The notes beneath the pieces were generated by a model. That model ran no database searches. It was not told where the DNA came from and saw only the letters and a list, made by a program, of their open reading frames with translations. Source: Topomyia yanbarensis (lineage: Eukaryota; Arthropoda; Insecta; Diptera; Culicidae). From it: 64,000 nt of DNA. The position numbers and the translations under genes were made by a program. The stretch spans positions 99,844,336-99,908,335 of the forward strand of contig NC_080670.1 of NCBI RefSeq assembly GCF_030247195.1. Reading direction: 5' to 3'. The first letter of the stretch is position 1. Every line of letters starts with the position of its first letter. Shown piece by piece: positions 34,885 to 44,471 of this stretch.

Positions 34885-35570
34885 AGTTTTTGAATGGCGA
34901 AAATTGATGATTGGCGCCATTTTGAAATCCAAGATGGCGGCTTCCGGTTACCATAAAACACTTAAAACCACCATCAATATGGGTGTCATATCAAAGGTAT
35001 TGACTAGTAGAATGCGAAAATTGACGATTGGCGCCATTTTGAAATCCAAGATGGCGGCTTCCGGTTACCATAATACACTTAAAACTACCATCAATATGGG
35101 TGTCATTTGAATGGTAGTGACTAGTAGAGGGCGAAAATTGACGATTGGCGGAATTTTGATATCCAAAATGGCGGCTTCCGGTTACCATAAAACGTCTTAA
35201 ACCCCTATTATTATGAGTGTCATTTGAAAGGTATTGATTAGTAGAATGCGAAAATTGACGTTGACGCCATTTTGAAATCCAAGATGGCGGTTTCCGGTTA
35301 CCATAATACACTTAAAACCACCATCAATATGGGTGTCATTTGGAAGGTAGTGACCAGTAGAGGACCAAAATTGACGACTGGCGCCATTTTGAAATCCAAG
35401 ATGGCGGCTTCCGGTTATCATAAAACATCTGAAACCACCATCAATATGGGTGTCAATTGAAAGGTAGTGATTAGTAAAAGGCGAAAATTGACTATTGGCG
35501 CCGTTTTGAAATCCAAAGTGGCAGCTTGCGGTTACCACAAAATACTAAAAATCCGAATGAAATTTTTATA
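34885..35570 (+). repeat. About 117-bp tandem repeats, 6 units, with YY1-like motifs
   Basis: Six units with spacing 116-117 bp, anchored on AATCCAAGATGGCGGC followed by TTCCGGTTACC. Three units have the perfect motif CAAGATGGCGGC, which matches the YY1/Pleiohomeotic-type consensus, next to CCGG(A/T)-type ETS-like bases. The others have one or more changes. The array is repeated in reverse at 42500-42905, so it behaves as part of a complex long terminal inverted repeat. Chance ORFs through it give repetitive peptides and are not genes. Confidence 0.85.
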
Positions 35571-35689
35571 GGAGGCAAGTAAATAAATGATGGAAATCAA
35601 AGACCTGTAAGCGGCGGAATTCTTGAAGTTTGGATTATCGTGTTTTTTATTGTCGTACATTTTTTTTTCGAAATTATAAGCAGAAAATG

Positions 35690-35906
35690 TTTATATTTGA
35701 TGTGTTTGTTGTAAACCGACCTCCCATGAGAGTCACGGTTGATAAACCCTCAAGAAGCACACTAACGTTTTAACCCTAAGGTTATTCGCCTCTTCGGGTT
35801 ATAAAAATATGAAGAAAATCTATAACTATATGCGGTTAGGAATCGAACCCAGGTAGGCTGCGTACAAGGCAAATGACTTACCAACTATGCTATTCCCTCT
35901 CCCACC
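35690..35906 (-). mobile_element. tRNA-derived SINE (Feilai-type possible)
   Basis: On the minus strand a perfect RNA polymerase III box A, TAGCATAGTTGG (35881-35892), is followed 31 bases later by a perfect box B, GGTTCGATTCC (35839-35849). The flanking acceptor stems do not pair as a real tRNA should, and an unrelated tail follows. That is the structure of a tRNA-related SINE. Feilai is the known Aedes family of this kind, but identity is not established. The tail end is approximate. Confidence 0.75.
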
Positions 35907-37285
35907 CAGCATACCTTTCAAACGCACCACTAGCTGGCATCGATTGATAGAGGGTGGTGGCAGGCGAAGACATTGGTGGGATGGCGATCAATTTGAGTAG
36001 TTTGCATTGCATTATGTACCACAGATGGGGGCAATGAACTTTACAGAAGGAAAATGACCCATCCCGCTCTACTCGCATCATGCAACAAATCATTGCAAAG
36101 GCTGATTGCTTACCCGGAAAGTGTTGAACAGGCAAGTTAGTTAAATAGGAGTTAGAGACGCGAAAAATTACAAAAGTGAAGTGTAAAAAGTTAGAAGAGT
36201 AATTGGACATTAGGTAAAGTCTCGAAGGATATAGGTTCCCCATAAGCTTTGAAGAATGCCCCATAAAATGATTAAACCACGATTTGCGTTATGTTGTTTA
36301 CAAGCCCTCGCAGTTTTTATTAAAATACCTTGCTTATACGCTGTGAAAGACGCGTAGTCCGTTGGTGGTTCATTATCATTACCAAGCGCTGACGCCTTTG
36401 TTTCGGGTATTCCGACTTGCCTGCGAGAACTAGCCGAAAACCAAGGCCACAACCATTCTTGGTGAAGATTGACACAGCAAGGAGTCTCTCAGCGAATGCC
36501 AACATCGTCACCCCTTCATCGGTTCTAGCACAGCGGACGACAAAGGCCGTCGTAAGGAAAATGGAAGATCGACAACAAAAGAAGAATCCAAGTGGGGATG
36601 AAGTAGCAGAAGAAGCCCGAAAAAAGGTTGGATATTATTTGGAAAGTTGGAATAAAGATAGAATACGTTTGTTAAAGTGAGAAAGAGTATAATAAAAATA
36701 TTACCGCGTGTACCGGCTAATCAGGCAATTCTTTGCTACACAGGAATCTTCAGGATAACCATTCCAACCTTAAGGTCTTGGTTTCAGGAAATTGCGGCAT
36801 AGCTCACGGCTAGAGCTGGTCAACATTTAAAGATCGCATACCTTCAAATTGTCTATGCTGTACGAGTTTTCAAATTACACTACGGAGAGTTTGAGTTACA
36901 GCTGAATTACTGAGAATGCCATTTCATCCCGAATAGAAATGTAAAGTCACAAAGCTATAGTTTTCACTGTGACTGTACAGTAATTTTACAATAATTTACC
37001 GAAAAGTGCAAAAATAATAAATTTTATTGTTTCTAAGCAAACTTCAATGTAAAATCGACTTTACAGTAAAAAAGCGGGTATATATATTGAAGACTCGATT
37101 TTATCAGCTCCCGATTTTGTCTACTTTCGATTTTGTCAGCTTGTTGGCTCGATTTTGTCAGCCTCATGAAAATTGACAGTTGGTAGTTTGATGGGCTATA
37201 GCCGATGAACCAAAGTGATTTCGAGTAAATCTGTTTTTTGAACATTTTTTTTTATTTTAGAGAACCGAAATATGCAAAAATATTA
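35907..37285. other. Unassigned interior of the 8.56-kb element
   Basis: No domain or element ends recognised. The best open frame is 36417-36680 (87 codons, MPARTSRKPRPQPFLVK..., Lys/Arg/Glu-rich, ending LESWNKDRIRLLK). It has no known motif and I give it little weight. 36964-37250 is AT-rich. Confidence 0.5.
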
Positions 37286-37371
37286 GCCCCTATTCTCACA
37301 GTCACGTCACCTAGTGACTAGAAGAAAATTTCCTTCTAGTCACTAAGTGACACGACTGTGAGAATAGGGCC
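37286..37371. mobile_element. 86-bp near-palindromic MITE
   Basis: CCCCTATTCTCACAGTC at the left pairs with GACTGTGAGAATAGGGC at the right. The centre is the perfect palindrome TAGTGACTAGAAG...CTTCTAGTCACTA around AAATTT. It is almost identical to 43166-43251. Target duplication is not clear here (TATTA against CATTG). Confidence 0.8.
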
Positions 37372-37386
37372 CATTGTTTTTATATA

Positions 37387-38201
37387 GGGGGACCCGGGGC
37401 TATAAGGACAGTGGGGGTAATTCGAATCCCCTCGATTTCTCAGAAAATAGCAAGACTTTCTGACTATCGTACATATTCGTGGAACCGCTATCCTGAAACA
37501 TTAATTTTGAGTGCTGAATTTGATTCTTCGTTCTTTGTAGAAAGGAGATACAACGTGTTTCATTTTTTTGCTATCCTCAAAACAAAAATTATTGTAATGG
37601 TACAACCGTGATTAAAGCAATAAATAAAAGTGAAAACAATAAAAAGTGCTTTGGAAAGCTTGAGGCTTCTATTTTTGGGTGAAAACATAGATATTTTCGA
37701 GACGCTCACCATTTCTCTACGAAATGAGCGTACGGGGCTGTTCGGACCCCCTATTCCGTCAACCACCGTTCAGAGGCTTGCGGCTGCGCACACCATTGCA
37801 CACGCCACAGAAGAGAAAATACATAGGCCGCCAATCGACAGCTGTGACTTACTAGATTAAATTTTTGTAAAGCAATTTTTTTTTGCTTAAGGAGTGGCTC
37901 TTATTAATATTTCATAGGTAAACATAATTCCATTGCAAAAAATTAAAGAAAAATGACGGTCTGAATTGCCCCGTAGGGAGTTCCGAATTACCCCTATATT
38001 GTAAAATGGATGGAAACACGTAGAGGTTTACAAATCGTCGCCTAGCGATGCCATTGAGTGGTGCAAATGAACCTTTTATGGCACCAAAATGTAGCTGTGG
38101 TTTCAAACTAACAATTAGGACCTTTGCCAGTAAATTTTTTCACATCTATTTATCTAAAAGGGTGATTCGCTTAAGTAGGCCCGAATAGCCCCGGGTTCCC
38201 C
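37387..38201. mobile_element. 815-bp TIR element
   Basis: The left end GGGGGACCCGGGGCTAT matches the complement of the right end, GGGGAACCCGGGGCTAT, and TA lies on both sides (37385-37386, 38202-38203). A further related pair (GGGGTAATTCG and CGAATTACCCC) lies inside. A 76-codon frame at 37630-37860 has no transposase motif. Probably non-autonomous and mariner/pogo-like by its TA target. Confidence 0.75.
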
Positions 38202-38248
38202 TATTTTTTAAAATTTGTGCTGACTCCCTTAAAGAAAAACCTGTTTTA

Positions 38249-40812
38249 ATCCACCTAGCGGTGCAATTGTGCCTTTCTCATTCCTCTAAACTATGGCACG
38301 GAGGCTTTTTATGTTCAACATAATTGTGGAAATGTCCATTACATTCTTAGTACACTTTGCACTTATACACAATGGCATGCCAGCCACGAACTTGATGAGC
38401 TACGTGTTGACGGTGAAACACTTGAAATAAAAAAATATAATACTCCATTAGCCTAATCAGCATTAGATCAATGTTATCTGCTTGCTAACTCATTTTGTCA
38501 TGCGGGGGTGGGTATGTGAGGAGGGCGAAAGTCCCATGAACGAACGACTCCCGAGCTTAAATTGGTATGCTTTGTGATATAGTGGTGGTTTAAAGATGAT
38601 GGGGTTGAAAGGGAGGGGTATGAGGGCTGGATGGGGTGGTGGTCTGAGGGGTGATTTAAGGAGATTTTTAAAGGAGGGAAGTGAACAGTAGAGGGGGGGG
38701 GGTGTAACCCCTCTCCGTAAACAATCAACTACGCCCCTGTTAAAATCCAGAAACCTTATGAGAGTCGAAAAAATTGGGGGATTAGGTTGACGTTTTTCAG
38801 AGTGATTGCATAACCTTTCTATATGAGAAAGGCAAAAATGTGCCAAAATCCAAAAAAGTGAATCGTCGTCAAATTTTTTTTCGAGTTTGCATCAAATCTC
38901 GACGTTTCATGCACCTTGAACACATTTAACATCAAAAATAAAAATTCTATTTTTAATTTTTCCTATAGTTAATATGAGAAATTTCTGTGTGGCCGCACTC
39001 TGAAACCCGTAATTCCGGAACCAGTATTACGATCGATCCAAAATTCAATAGCAGCCGATGGGAAGGTTGCACCTTTCATTTGAGACTAAGTTTGGGCAAA
39101 TCGGTCCAGCCATCTCTGAGAAAAATGAGTGACATTATTTGACACATACGCACATACATACACACACACATACACACACACACATACATACATACACACA
39201 CATACAGACTTTTTCCGATCTCGACGAACTGAGTCGAATGGGATATGACACTCGGCCCTCCGGGCCGGGATTAGGTTGACGTTTTTCAAAGTGATTGCAT
39301 AACCTTTCTATATGAGAAAGGCAAAAATTTGCCAAAATCCAAAAAAGTGAATCGTCGTCAAATTTTTTTTCGAGTTTGCATCAAATCTCGACGTTTCATG
39401 CACCTTGAACACATTTAACATCAAAAATAAAAATTCTATTTTTAATTTTTCCTATAGTTTATATGAGAAATTTCTGTGTGGCCGCACTCTGAAACCCGTA
39501 ATTCCGTACCCAGTATTCCGATCGATCCAAAATTCAATAGCAGCCGATGGGAAGGTTGCACCTTTCATTTGAGACTAAGTTTGGGCAAATCGGTCCAGCC
39601 ATCTCTGAGAAAAATGAGTGACATTATTTGACACATACGCACATACATACACACACACATACACACACACATACACACACATACATACATACAAACACAC
39701 ATACAGACTTTTTCCGATCTCGACGAACTGAGTCGAATGGGATATGACACTCGGCCCTCCGGGCCGGGATTAGGTTGACGTTTTTCAGAGTGATTGCATA
39801 ACCTTTCTATATGAGAAAGGCAAAAATGTGCCAAAATCCAAAAAAGTGAATCGTCGTCAAATTTTTTTTCGAGTTTGCATCAAATCTCGACGTTTCATGC
39901 ACCTTGAACACATTTAACATCAAAAATAAAAATTCTATTTTTAATTTTTCCTATAGTTTATATGAGAAATTTCTGTGTGGCCGCACTCTGAAACCCGTAA
40001 TTCCGGAACCAGTATTCCGATCGATCCAAAATTCAATAGCAGCCGATGGGAAGGTTGCACCTTTCATTTGAGACTAAGTTTGGGCAAATCGGTCCAGCCA
40101 TCTCTGAGAAAAATGAGTGACATTATTTGACACATACGCACATACATACACACACACATACACACACACATACATACATACACACACATACAGACTTTTT
40201 CCGATCTCGACGAACTGAGTCGAATGGGATATGACACTCGGCCCTCCGGGCCGGGATTAGGTTGATGTTTTTCAGAGTGATTGCATAACCTTTCTATATG
40301 AGAAAGGCAAAAATGTGCCAAAATCCAAAAAAGTGAATCGTCGTCAAATTTTTTTTCGAGTTTGCATCAAATCTCGACGTTTCATGCACCTTGAACACAT
40401 TTAACATCAAAAATAAAAATTCTATTTTTAATTTTTCCTATAGTTTATATGAGAAATTTCTGTGTGGCCGCACTCTGAAACCCGTAATTCCGGAACCAGT
40501 ATTCCGATCGATCCAAAATTCAATAGCAGCCGATGGGAAGGTTGCACCTTTCATTTGAGACTAAGTTTGGGCAAATCGGTCTAGCCATCTCTGAGAAAAA
40601 TGAGTGACATTATTTGACACATACGCACATACATACACACACACATACACACACACATACACACACATACATACACACACACACATACAGACTTTTTCCG
40701 ATCTCGACGAACTGAGTCGAATGGGATATGACACTCGGCCCTCCGGGCCGGGATTAGGTTGACGTTTTTCAGAGTGATTGCATAACCTTTCTATATGAGA
40801 AAGGCAAAAAAT
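38249..40812 (+). repeat. 490-bp tandem repeat array with CA/CATA microsatellite
   Basis: Begins with the family end TTTTAATCCACCTAGCGG, followed by about 530 bp of single-copy interior including a G-rich stretch near 38600-38710. Then come four tandem units whose starts (ATTAGGTTGA) lie at 38781, 39270, 39769, 40256 and 40753. Unit lengths are 489, 499, 487 and 497 bp. The differences come from the CATACACACA tract in each unit; elsewhere units are almost identical. Each unit has GCCCTCCGGGCCGG and TATATGAGAAAGGCAAAA. The family matches the repeat at 7444-7943. Cys/Val-rich ORFs through it are artefacts of the microsatellite. Confidence 0.9.
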
Positions 40813-41024
40813 AAACTAAAAAATCAGAAATGGTTATGAGGCTATGTCTATGGATTAAAGACAAATATTTTACGAACTTCGGATTATTCAAAAGAAAAAT
40901 GTATCTCCCAATTTTGTCAATGTCCCCGTTTTATCAGGCTTAAATTGACCAAGGCTCTGATAAAAACGGGTCTTCACTGTATTCCTAAACATTAAAGAAA
41001 TCAATTTTCCGGATTTTTTATTAG

Positions 41025-41117
41025 GGCCGATTTCTTCACCATCACTAAGGCTTGAGCTAAGTTTAAACGTACTGGTGAACCTGGTTGGAAAGTTAGGCGA
41101 CGGTGAAGAAATCGGCC
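41025..41117. mobile_element. 93-bp palindromic MITE, second subtype
   Basis: GGCCGATTTCTTCACC and GGTGAAGAAATCGGCC are perfect inverted ends. The flanks ATTAG and TTTAG agree at 4 of 5 bases, consistent with a 5-bp duplication. The terminus resembles GGCCCTATTCTCACC of the large element and of the 86-bp MITEs, so these look like one group. Confidence 0.75.
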
Positions 41118-42499
41118 TTTAGAAACAGTAATATTTAATGCTAATTCTCTACATCATTTTTTTGTGGTGAATGAAAATAAACGTTATATGAAGTTTCATT
41201 GTAAATCTACTGAAATAATTCTGCGCATAATAATGTGGAAACATAATAATAAGCATAACATTAATTATTTTGTGATTGTTGGTAGGGTAATTATTATTGT
41301 TAATTTCTATCCGGGTTAGTAATATCACTTTTATTGCTTATATTAACATTTATCTCTAAGGGCCCATTTCTTTGCGCTCGCTTAATTTTTTAACCGACGA
41401 AAACGGCATTAATTTATGCTTGCATATTTAAACGGTTTTTTGTCAGAATATTATTTGAAAAAATCATGGTATGAAGCCTAATGAAAGGGCAAACATATAT
41501 TTTTCAATCAGCCGTCAGAATTTTGGTAAAAAAAACAGCACATGAAAAAAATGTCCCATGTTTTTATGGAATAAATACTGGAGCAGAAAATCGTAAATTA
41601 CGCTCGATTGTTAGAAAATAAAATAAGTTGAAGCTTCTTTGCAAGTTTTTTTATATTTAAAGAAAAACTGAAACACTTCCTATTCAATAAATTTATCGAA
41701 ACTGTGTGGAGCTAGATTATTTACTCATTTAACCCTTAAAGGCGCAAACCAATTTTTCTCAAATTTTCTGAAAATTGTCTCACAGTTTTAATACGTTATG
41801 GGGATAATTTTGAGATGGTCTTCGCAATGTTGTTTTAAAACAACATTGTCAAATTATCTTTTTTTATTCACGAATTCTATTTCGTTTTATTTTTGAACAA
41901 TACAATTCTGTTCTTCAGCTTCAATTTAATTTTAGAACGGGTTTCAATATTCACATTCACACGTTTCGAAATGATATCCCGGTAACGGCAATACCTTTTG
42001 GGATTCACTTCAGAAATATTTTACATAAACAAGCATTCGTTATCTATTCAGCAGCGCTTCATACTCAAGTACTGGAACCAAGGAATCAGGAATCAGAATA
42101 TATTGCCTTAAATTACACGTTCCCCGTCATGCGCCGGTAAACGCTTGCTTCAATGACACTCAAAAAGAAATTTGTTTATTTAAACATCTCACACCTTGAT
42201 TGATTATGGCTGTCGAAAGTTTCCTTGCTTCACGGCAAGCGCTATTATTTACACTTTGTGCGTAGCGTTTGTTTTCCCTCTCAGTTCAACGCTCTTATTA
42301 AAAGCAATTAACAAATTATTTAAAAAAAGCGGGCGGGTAAGTTCGTCGGTTACCATTTCGCCGAATGGATCATTATGCCGATTTCACAAAACGGATTATT
42401 ATAGACAGTTTTTTTATTGGTAACATCGAAATACAGGAAGATCCTATCTTATTAGTCACCTCTCACATGAAAATCTGGTTGATTGGCTCTAGCAGACAA
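41118..42499. other. Unassigned interior of the 8.56-kb element
   Basis: AT-rich and non-coding. Near 41358 GGGCCCATTTCTTTGCGC resembles one end of the palindromic MITE group, but I found no matching partner. The short frame at 42196-42423 has no recognised motif. Confidence 0.5.
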
Positions 42500-42905
42500 A
42501 CCAAGTCAAATTCGTTTTGAATTTCAAAATGGCACCAATCATCAATTTTTGCATTCTACTAATCAATGCCTTAAAAATGACACCCATATTGATGGTGGTT
42601 TTAAGTATTTTATGGTAACCGGAAGCCGCCATCTTGGATTTCAAAATGGCTCCAATCGTCAACTATCGCCTTCTATTAATCAATACCTTCCAAATGACAC
42701 CCATATTGATGGTGGTTTTAAGTGTTATGGTAACCGGAAGCCGCCATCTTGGATTTCAAAATGGCGCCAATCGTCAATTTTCACATTCTACTAATCAATA
42801 CCTTTCAAATGACACCCATATTGATGGTGGTTTAAGTGTTTTATGGTAACCGGAAGCCGCCATCTTGGATTTCAAAATGGCGCCATCTTGGATTTCAAAA
42901 TGCCA
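42500..42905 (-). repeat. Inverted array of the 117-bp YY1-motif repeats, about 4 units
   Basis: Units start at about 42521, 42639, 42753 and 42869, the complement of those at 34885-35570. Three carry GCCGCCATCTTG preceded by CCGGAA, the complement of the left-end motif. Together with the left array they give the element opposed repeat blocks about 7 kb apart. Confidence 0.85.
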
Positions 42906-42999
42906 ACCAATCAATCAATCGACACAATGCACTTTCGAAATATCCGGGTCAGTGATTGAGTGATCCTAGCAGTCACTTTACAATTTCCGTGAGGGGACT

Positions 43000-43155
43000 T
43001 GATAAATTGCGATTCTGAGAGTCACCTGGGTGACGACGGTCACCCAACAGTCACCTCACCTAAAGTGAGTCTCGGAATACCTCTTCGTGGGTGAGGTGAC
43101 TGGTAAGTGAGGTAACTCAAGTGAGGTGAGATGAGGTGACGGTGAGAATAGGGCC
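43000..43155 (-). repeat. Right subterminal zone rich in GTCACC/GGTGAC and GGTGAG
   Basis: Contains GTCACCTGGGTGAC, GGTCACCC, CAGTCACC and several GGTGAG/GAGGTGA motifs before the terminal GGTGACGGTGAGAATAGGGCC-type end. Mirrors the left zone. Confidence 0.75.
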
Positions 43156-43165
43156 TCAGGTCTAG

Positions 43166-43251
43166 GGCCCTATTTTCACAGTCACGTCTCCTAGTGACTA
43201 GAAGAAAATTTCCTTCTAGTCACTAAGTGACGTGACTGTGAGAATAGGGCC
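43166..43251. mobile_element. 86-bp palindromic MITE beside the large element
   Basis: Ends GGCCCTATTTTCACAG and CTGTGAGAATAGGGCC. The flanks TCTAG and CCTAG are a 5-bp duplication with one change. It lies only 10 bases from the right end of the 8.56-kb element and shares about the first 13 bases of its terminus. Both sit inside the same few codons of the gypsy RT. Confidence 0.88.
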
Positions 43252-43256
43252 CCTAG

Positions 43257-43560
43257 TGTACTAAAATATGTTGCTCTACCAAGCTGATTTAGAATAGTAT
43301 CAATTCTTGGTAATGGAAACTTGTCTGCTAAAATTTTCTTATTCAATTACCTAAAATCAACTACTAATCTCCATTTTTTGGAGTTATCAGTTGATTTCTT
43401 TGGGACTAGTAATATTGGGTTATTATAAGGTGAAATTGATGGTTCAATAATTTTTTCATTTTTTATTTTCTTAATTTGTGCTTCAATTTCATCTCTCTAG
43501 GAGTGTATGGTCTTGTAGTAGGGTATATATACTGGTACTCTTCCTCGAGTTGGTGGTTAA
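43257..43560 (-). pseudogene. Inner gypsy RT, N-terminal part
   Basis: Minus-strand frame with IKKIKNEKIIEPSISPYNNPILLVPKK-type sequence, KKWRLVVDFR and PLPRIDTILNQLG, ending in YFSTL. These are the first RT blocks. They join the GFHQIP block at 34598 once the large TIR element and the small MITE are removed. An in-frame stop follows VVDFR and a one-base shift occurs near 43500. Still recognisable as the same 412-like polymerase. Confidence 0.88.
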
Positions 43561-44260
43561 ATTTGGCTTCATTTTTGTCTAGTTTCTAATTTATTACTAT
43601 CATTGTCCTGATTTACTACTATCATTGTCTCAATCAAAATTTTTTTTTGAATTTGCTATTATCACTGTACCTTTAATTTACTCCTCTGCTATCGGCTCCG
43701 GGGTTGATCTCCGTTACCTTGGGTCACTGTATGTATAATTTACTCTTCTGATATCGGCTCCGTGGTTGATCTCCGTTTCCTTGGGTCACTGTATCTGCGT
43801 GGCACTAATTCTTCTTCGGTATGAATGATTTCACTCGTTTGTTTCATTGCCAAAAGCAAACTTGCATGCTTATCGATCACCAATCAGTAGTCTGAATTTG
43901 TTGCCACTGGCAAACACTTGAATGTCCTTATCCAGGTATAACCAGTCATTTCAAAAAGTCACTTGTTCAGAATCGAACTTCGCTTTGGTCATAGTTCAAA
44001 AGTCACTTTGTTTAAAATCGAACTTCACTTTGGTCAGACACTCTTCGTTACTTTTATTATCCTTGGAATTATTTTGTAACCAATTGTTCTAGTCATTTCT
44101 CCTCGCCGTAATTATTTTGTAACCAATAGTTCTAGTCATTTCTTCTCGCCGCAATTATTTTGTAACCAACAGTTCATTTCTTCTCGCCGCACAGTCATAC
44201 TGGTGGCAAACAAGCTACAACACTTTAACACGAAAGTCACTTGTTCATTCTTCTTTTCCA
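43561..44260 (-). other. Inner gypsy leader region, gag missing
   Basis: Only about 900 bp separate RT from the 5' LTR, too short for gag plus protease, and no gag or DSG protease motif was found. The block has two copies of a 75-bp repeat (CTATCGGCTCCGGGGTTGATC near 43690, and again near 43750). Further degenerate repeats include TTATTTTGTAACCAA (44068, 44113, 44155). It looks like internally rearranged leader sequence. Confidence 0.6.
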
Positions 44261-44457
44261 TTGCTGGTTCGTACCGTTTATCACTTGTTCACGGTCGGTT
44301 TAAATTGTTCTTTTCACTTGCTGGTTCGCACCGTTTATCACTTGTTCATGGTCGGTTTAAATTGTTCTTTTCACTTGCTGGTTCGCACCGTTTATCACTT
44401 GTTCACGGTCGGTTTAAATTATTCCTTTCACTTGCTGGTTCGCACCGTTTATCGCTT
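44261..44457 (-). repeat. 57-bp leader repeats carrying partial PBS copies
   Basis: TTGCTGGTTCG recurs at 44261, 44318, 44375 and 44432, an exact 57-bp period. Each unit ends in GTTCACGGTCGG or a one-base variant, which matches the first 11 bases of the adjacent primer-binding site (GTTCACGGTCGCCA on the plus strand). 57 is a multiple of three, so all frames look like repeat proteins, but the location between PBS and coding region argues for a leader repeat. Confidence 0.85.
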
Positions 44458-44471
44458 GTTCACGGTCGCCA
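44458..44471 (-). promoter_or_regulatory. Primer-binding site of inner gypsy
   Basis: Minus-strand TGGCGACCGTGAAC lies directly after the 5' LTR. Its complement ends in CCA, as expected of a tRNA 3' end. TGGCGACCGTGA is the PBS type of mdg1/412-like elements (tRNA-Arg in Drosophila). Confidence 0.85.

Larger units (their letters stand above)
34599..43155. mobile_element. 8.56-kb TIR element without recognised transposase
   Basis: Ends GGCCCTATTCTCACCG and CGGTGAGAATAGGGCC are inverted repeats. The 5-bp duplication TCAGG (34594-34598, 43156-43160) flanks them. Removing the element plus one TCAGG restores the gypsy RT frame, so the limits are secure. Inward come GTCACC/GGTGAC-rich subterminal zones, then inverted arrays of about 117-bp repeats. 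The middle holds other repeats: a SINE, MITEs and a 490-bp tandem array. No transposase domain was found. A 5-bp TSD with this terminus does not let me name a superfamily. It was presumably mobilised in trans. Confidence 0.85.

Noticed and set aside
34890..35538. Repetitive ORFs on both strands (GSRHLGFQNGANRQF type)
   Set aside because: They follow the 117-bp DNA repeat period and read open on both strands by chance; no start context or domain.
35828..35905. Functional tRNA gene
   Set aside because: Boxes A and B are perfect, but the acceptor and T stems do not pair correctly and an unrelated tail follows. A tRNA-derived SINE fits better.
39086..40321. Cys/Val-rich ORFs (KVCMCVYVCMCV type) as cysteine-rich peptides
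   Set aside because: They are translations of the CA/CATA microsatellite inside the 490-bp tandem repeats.
38781..40812. CRISPR-like regular repeats
   Set aside because: Units of 490 bp with no unique spacers, in an insect genome; a tandem repeat array.
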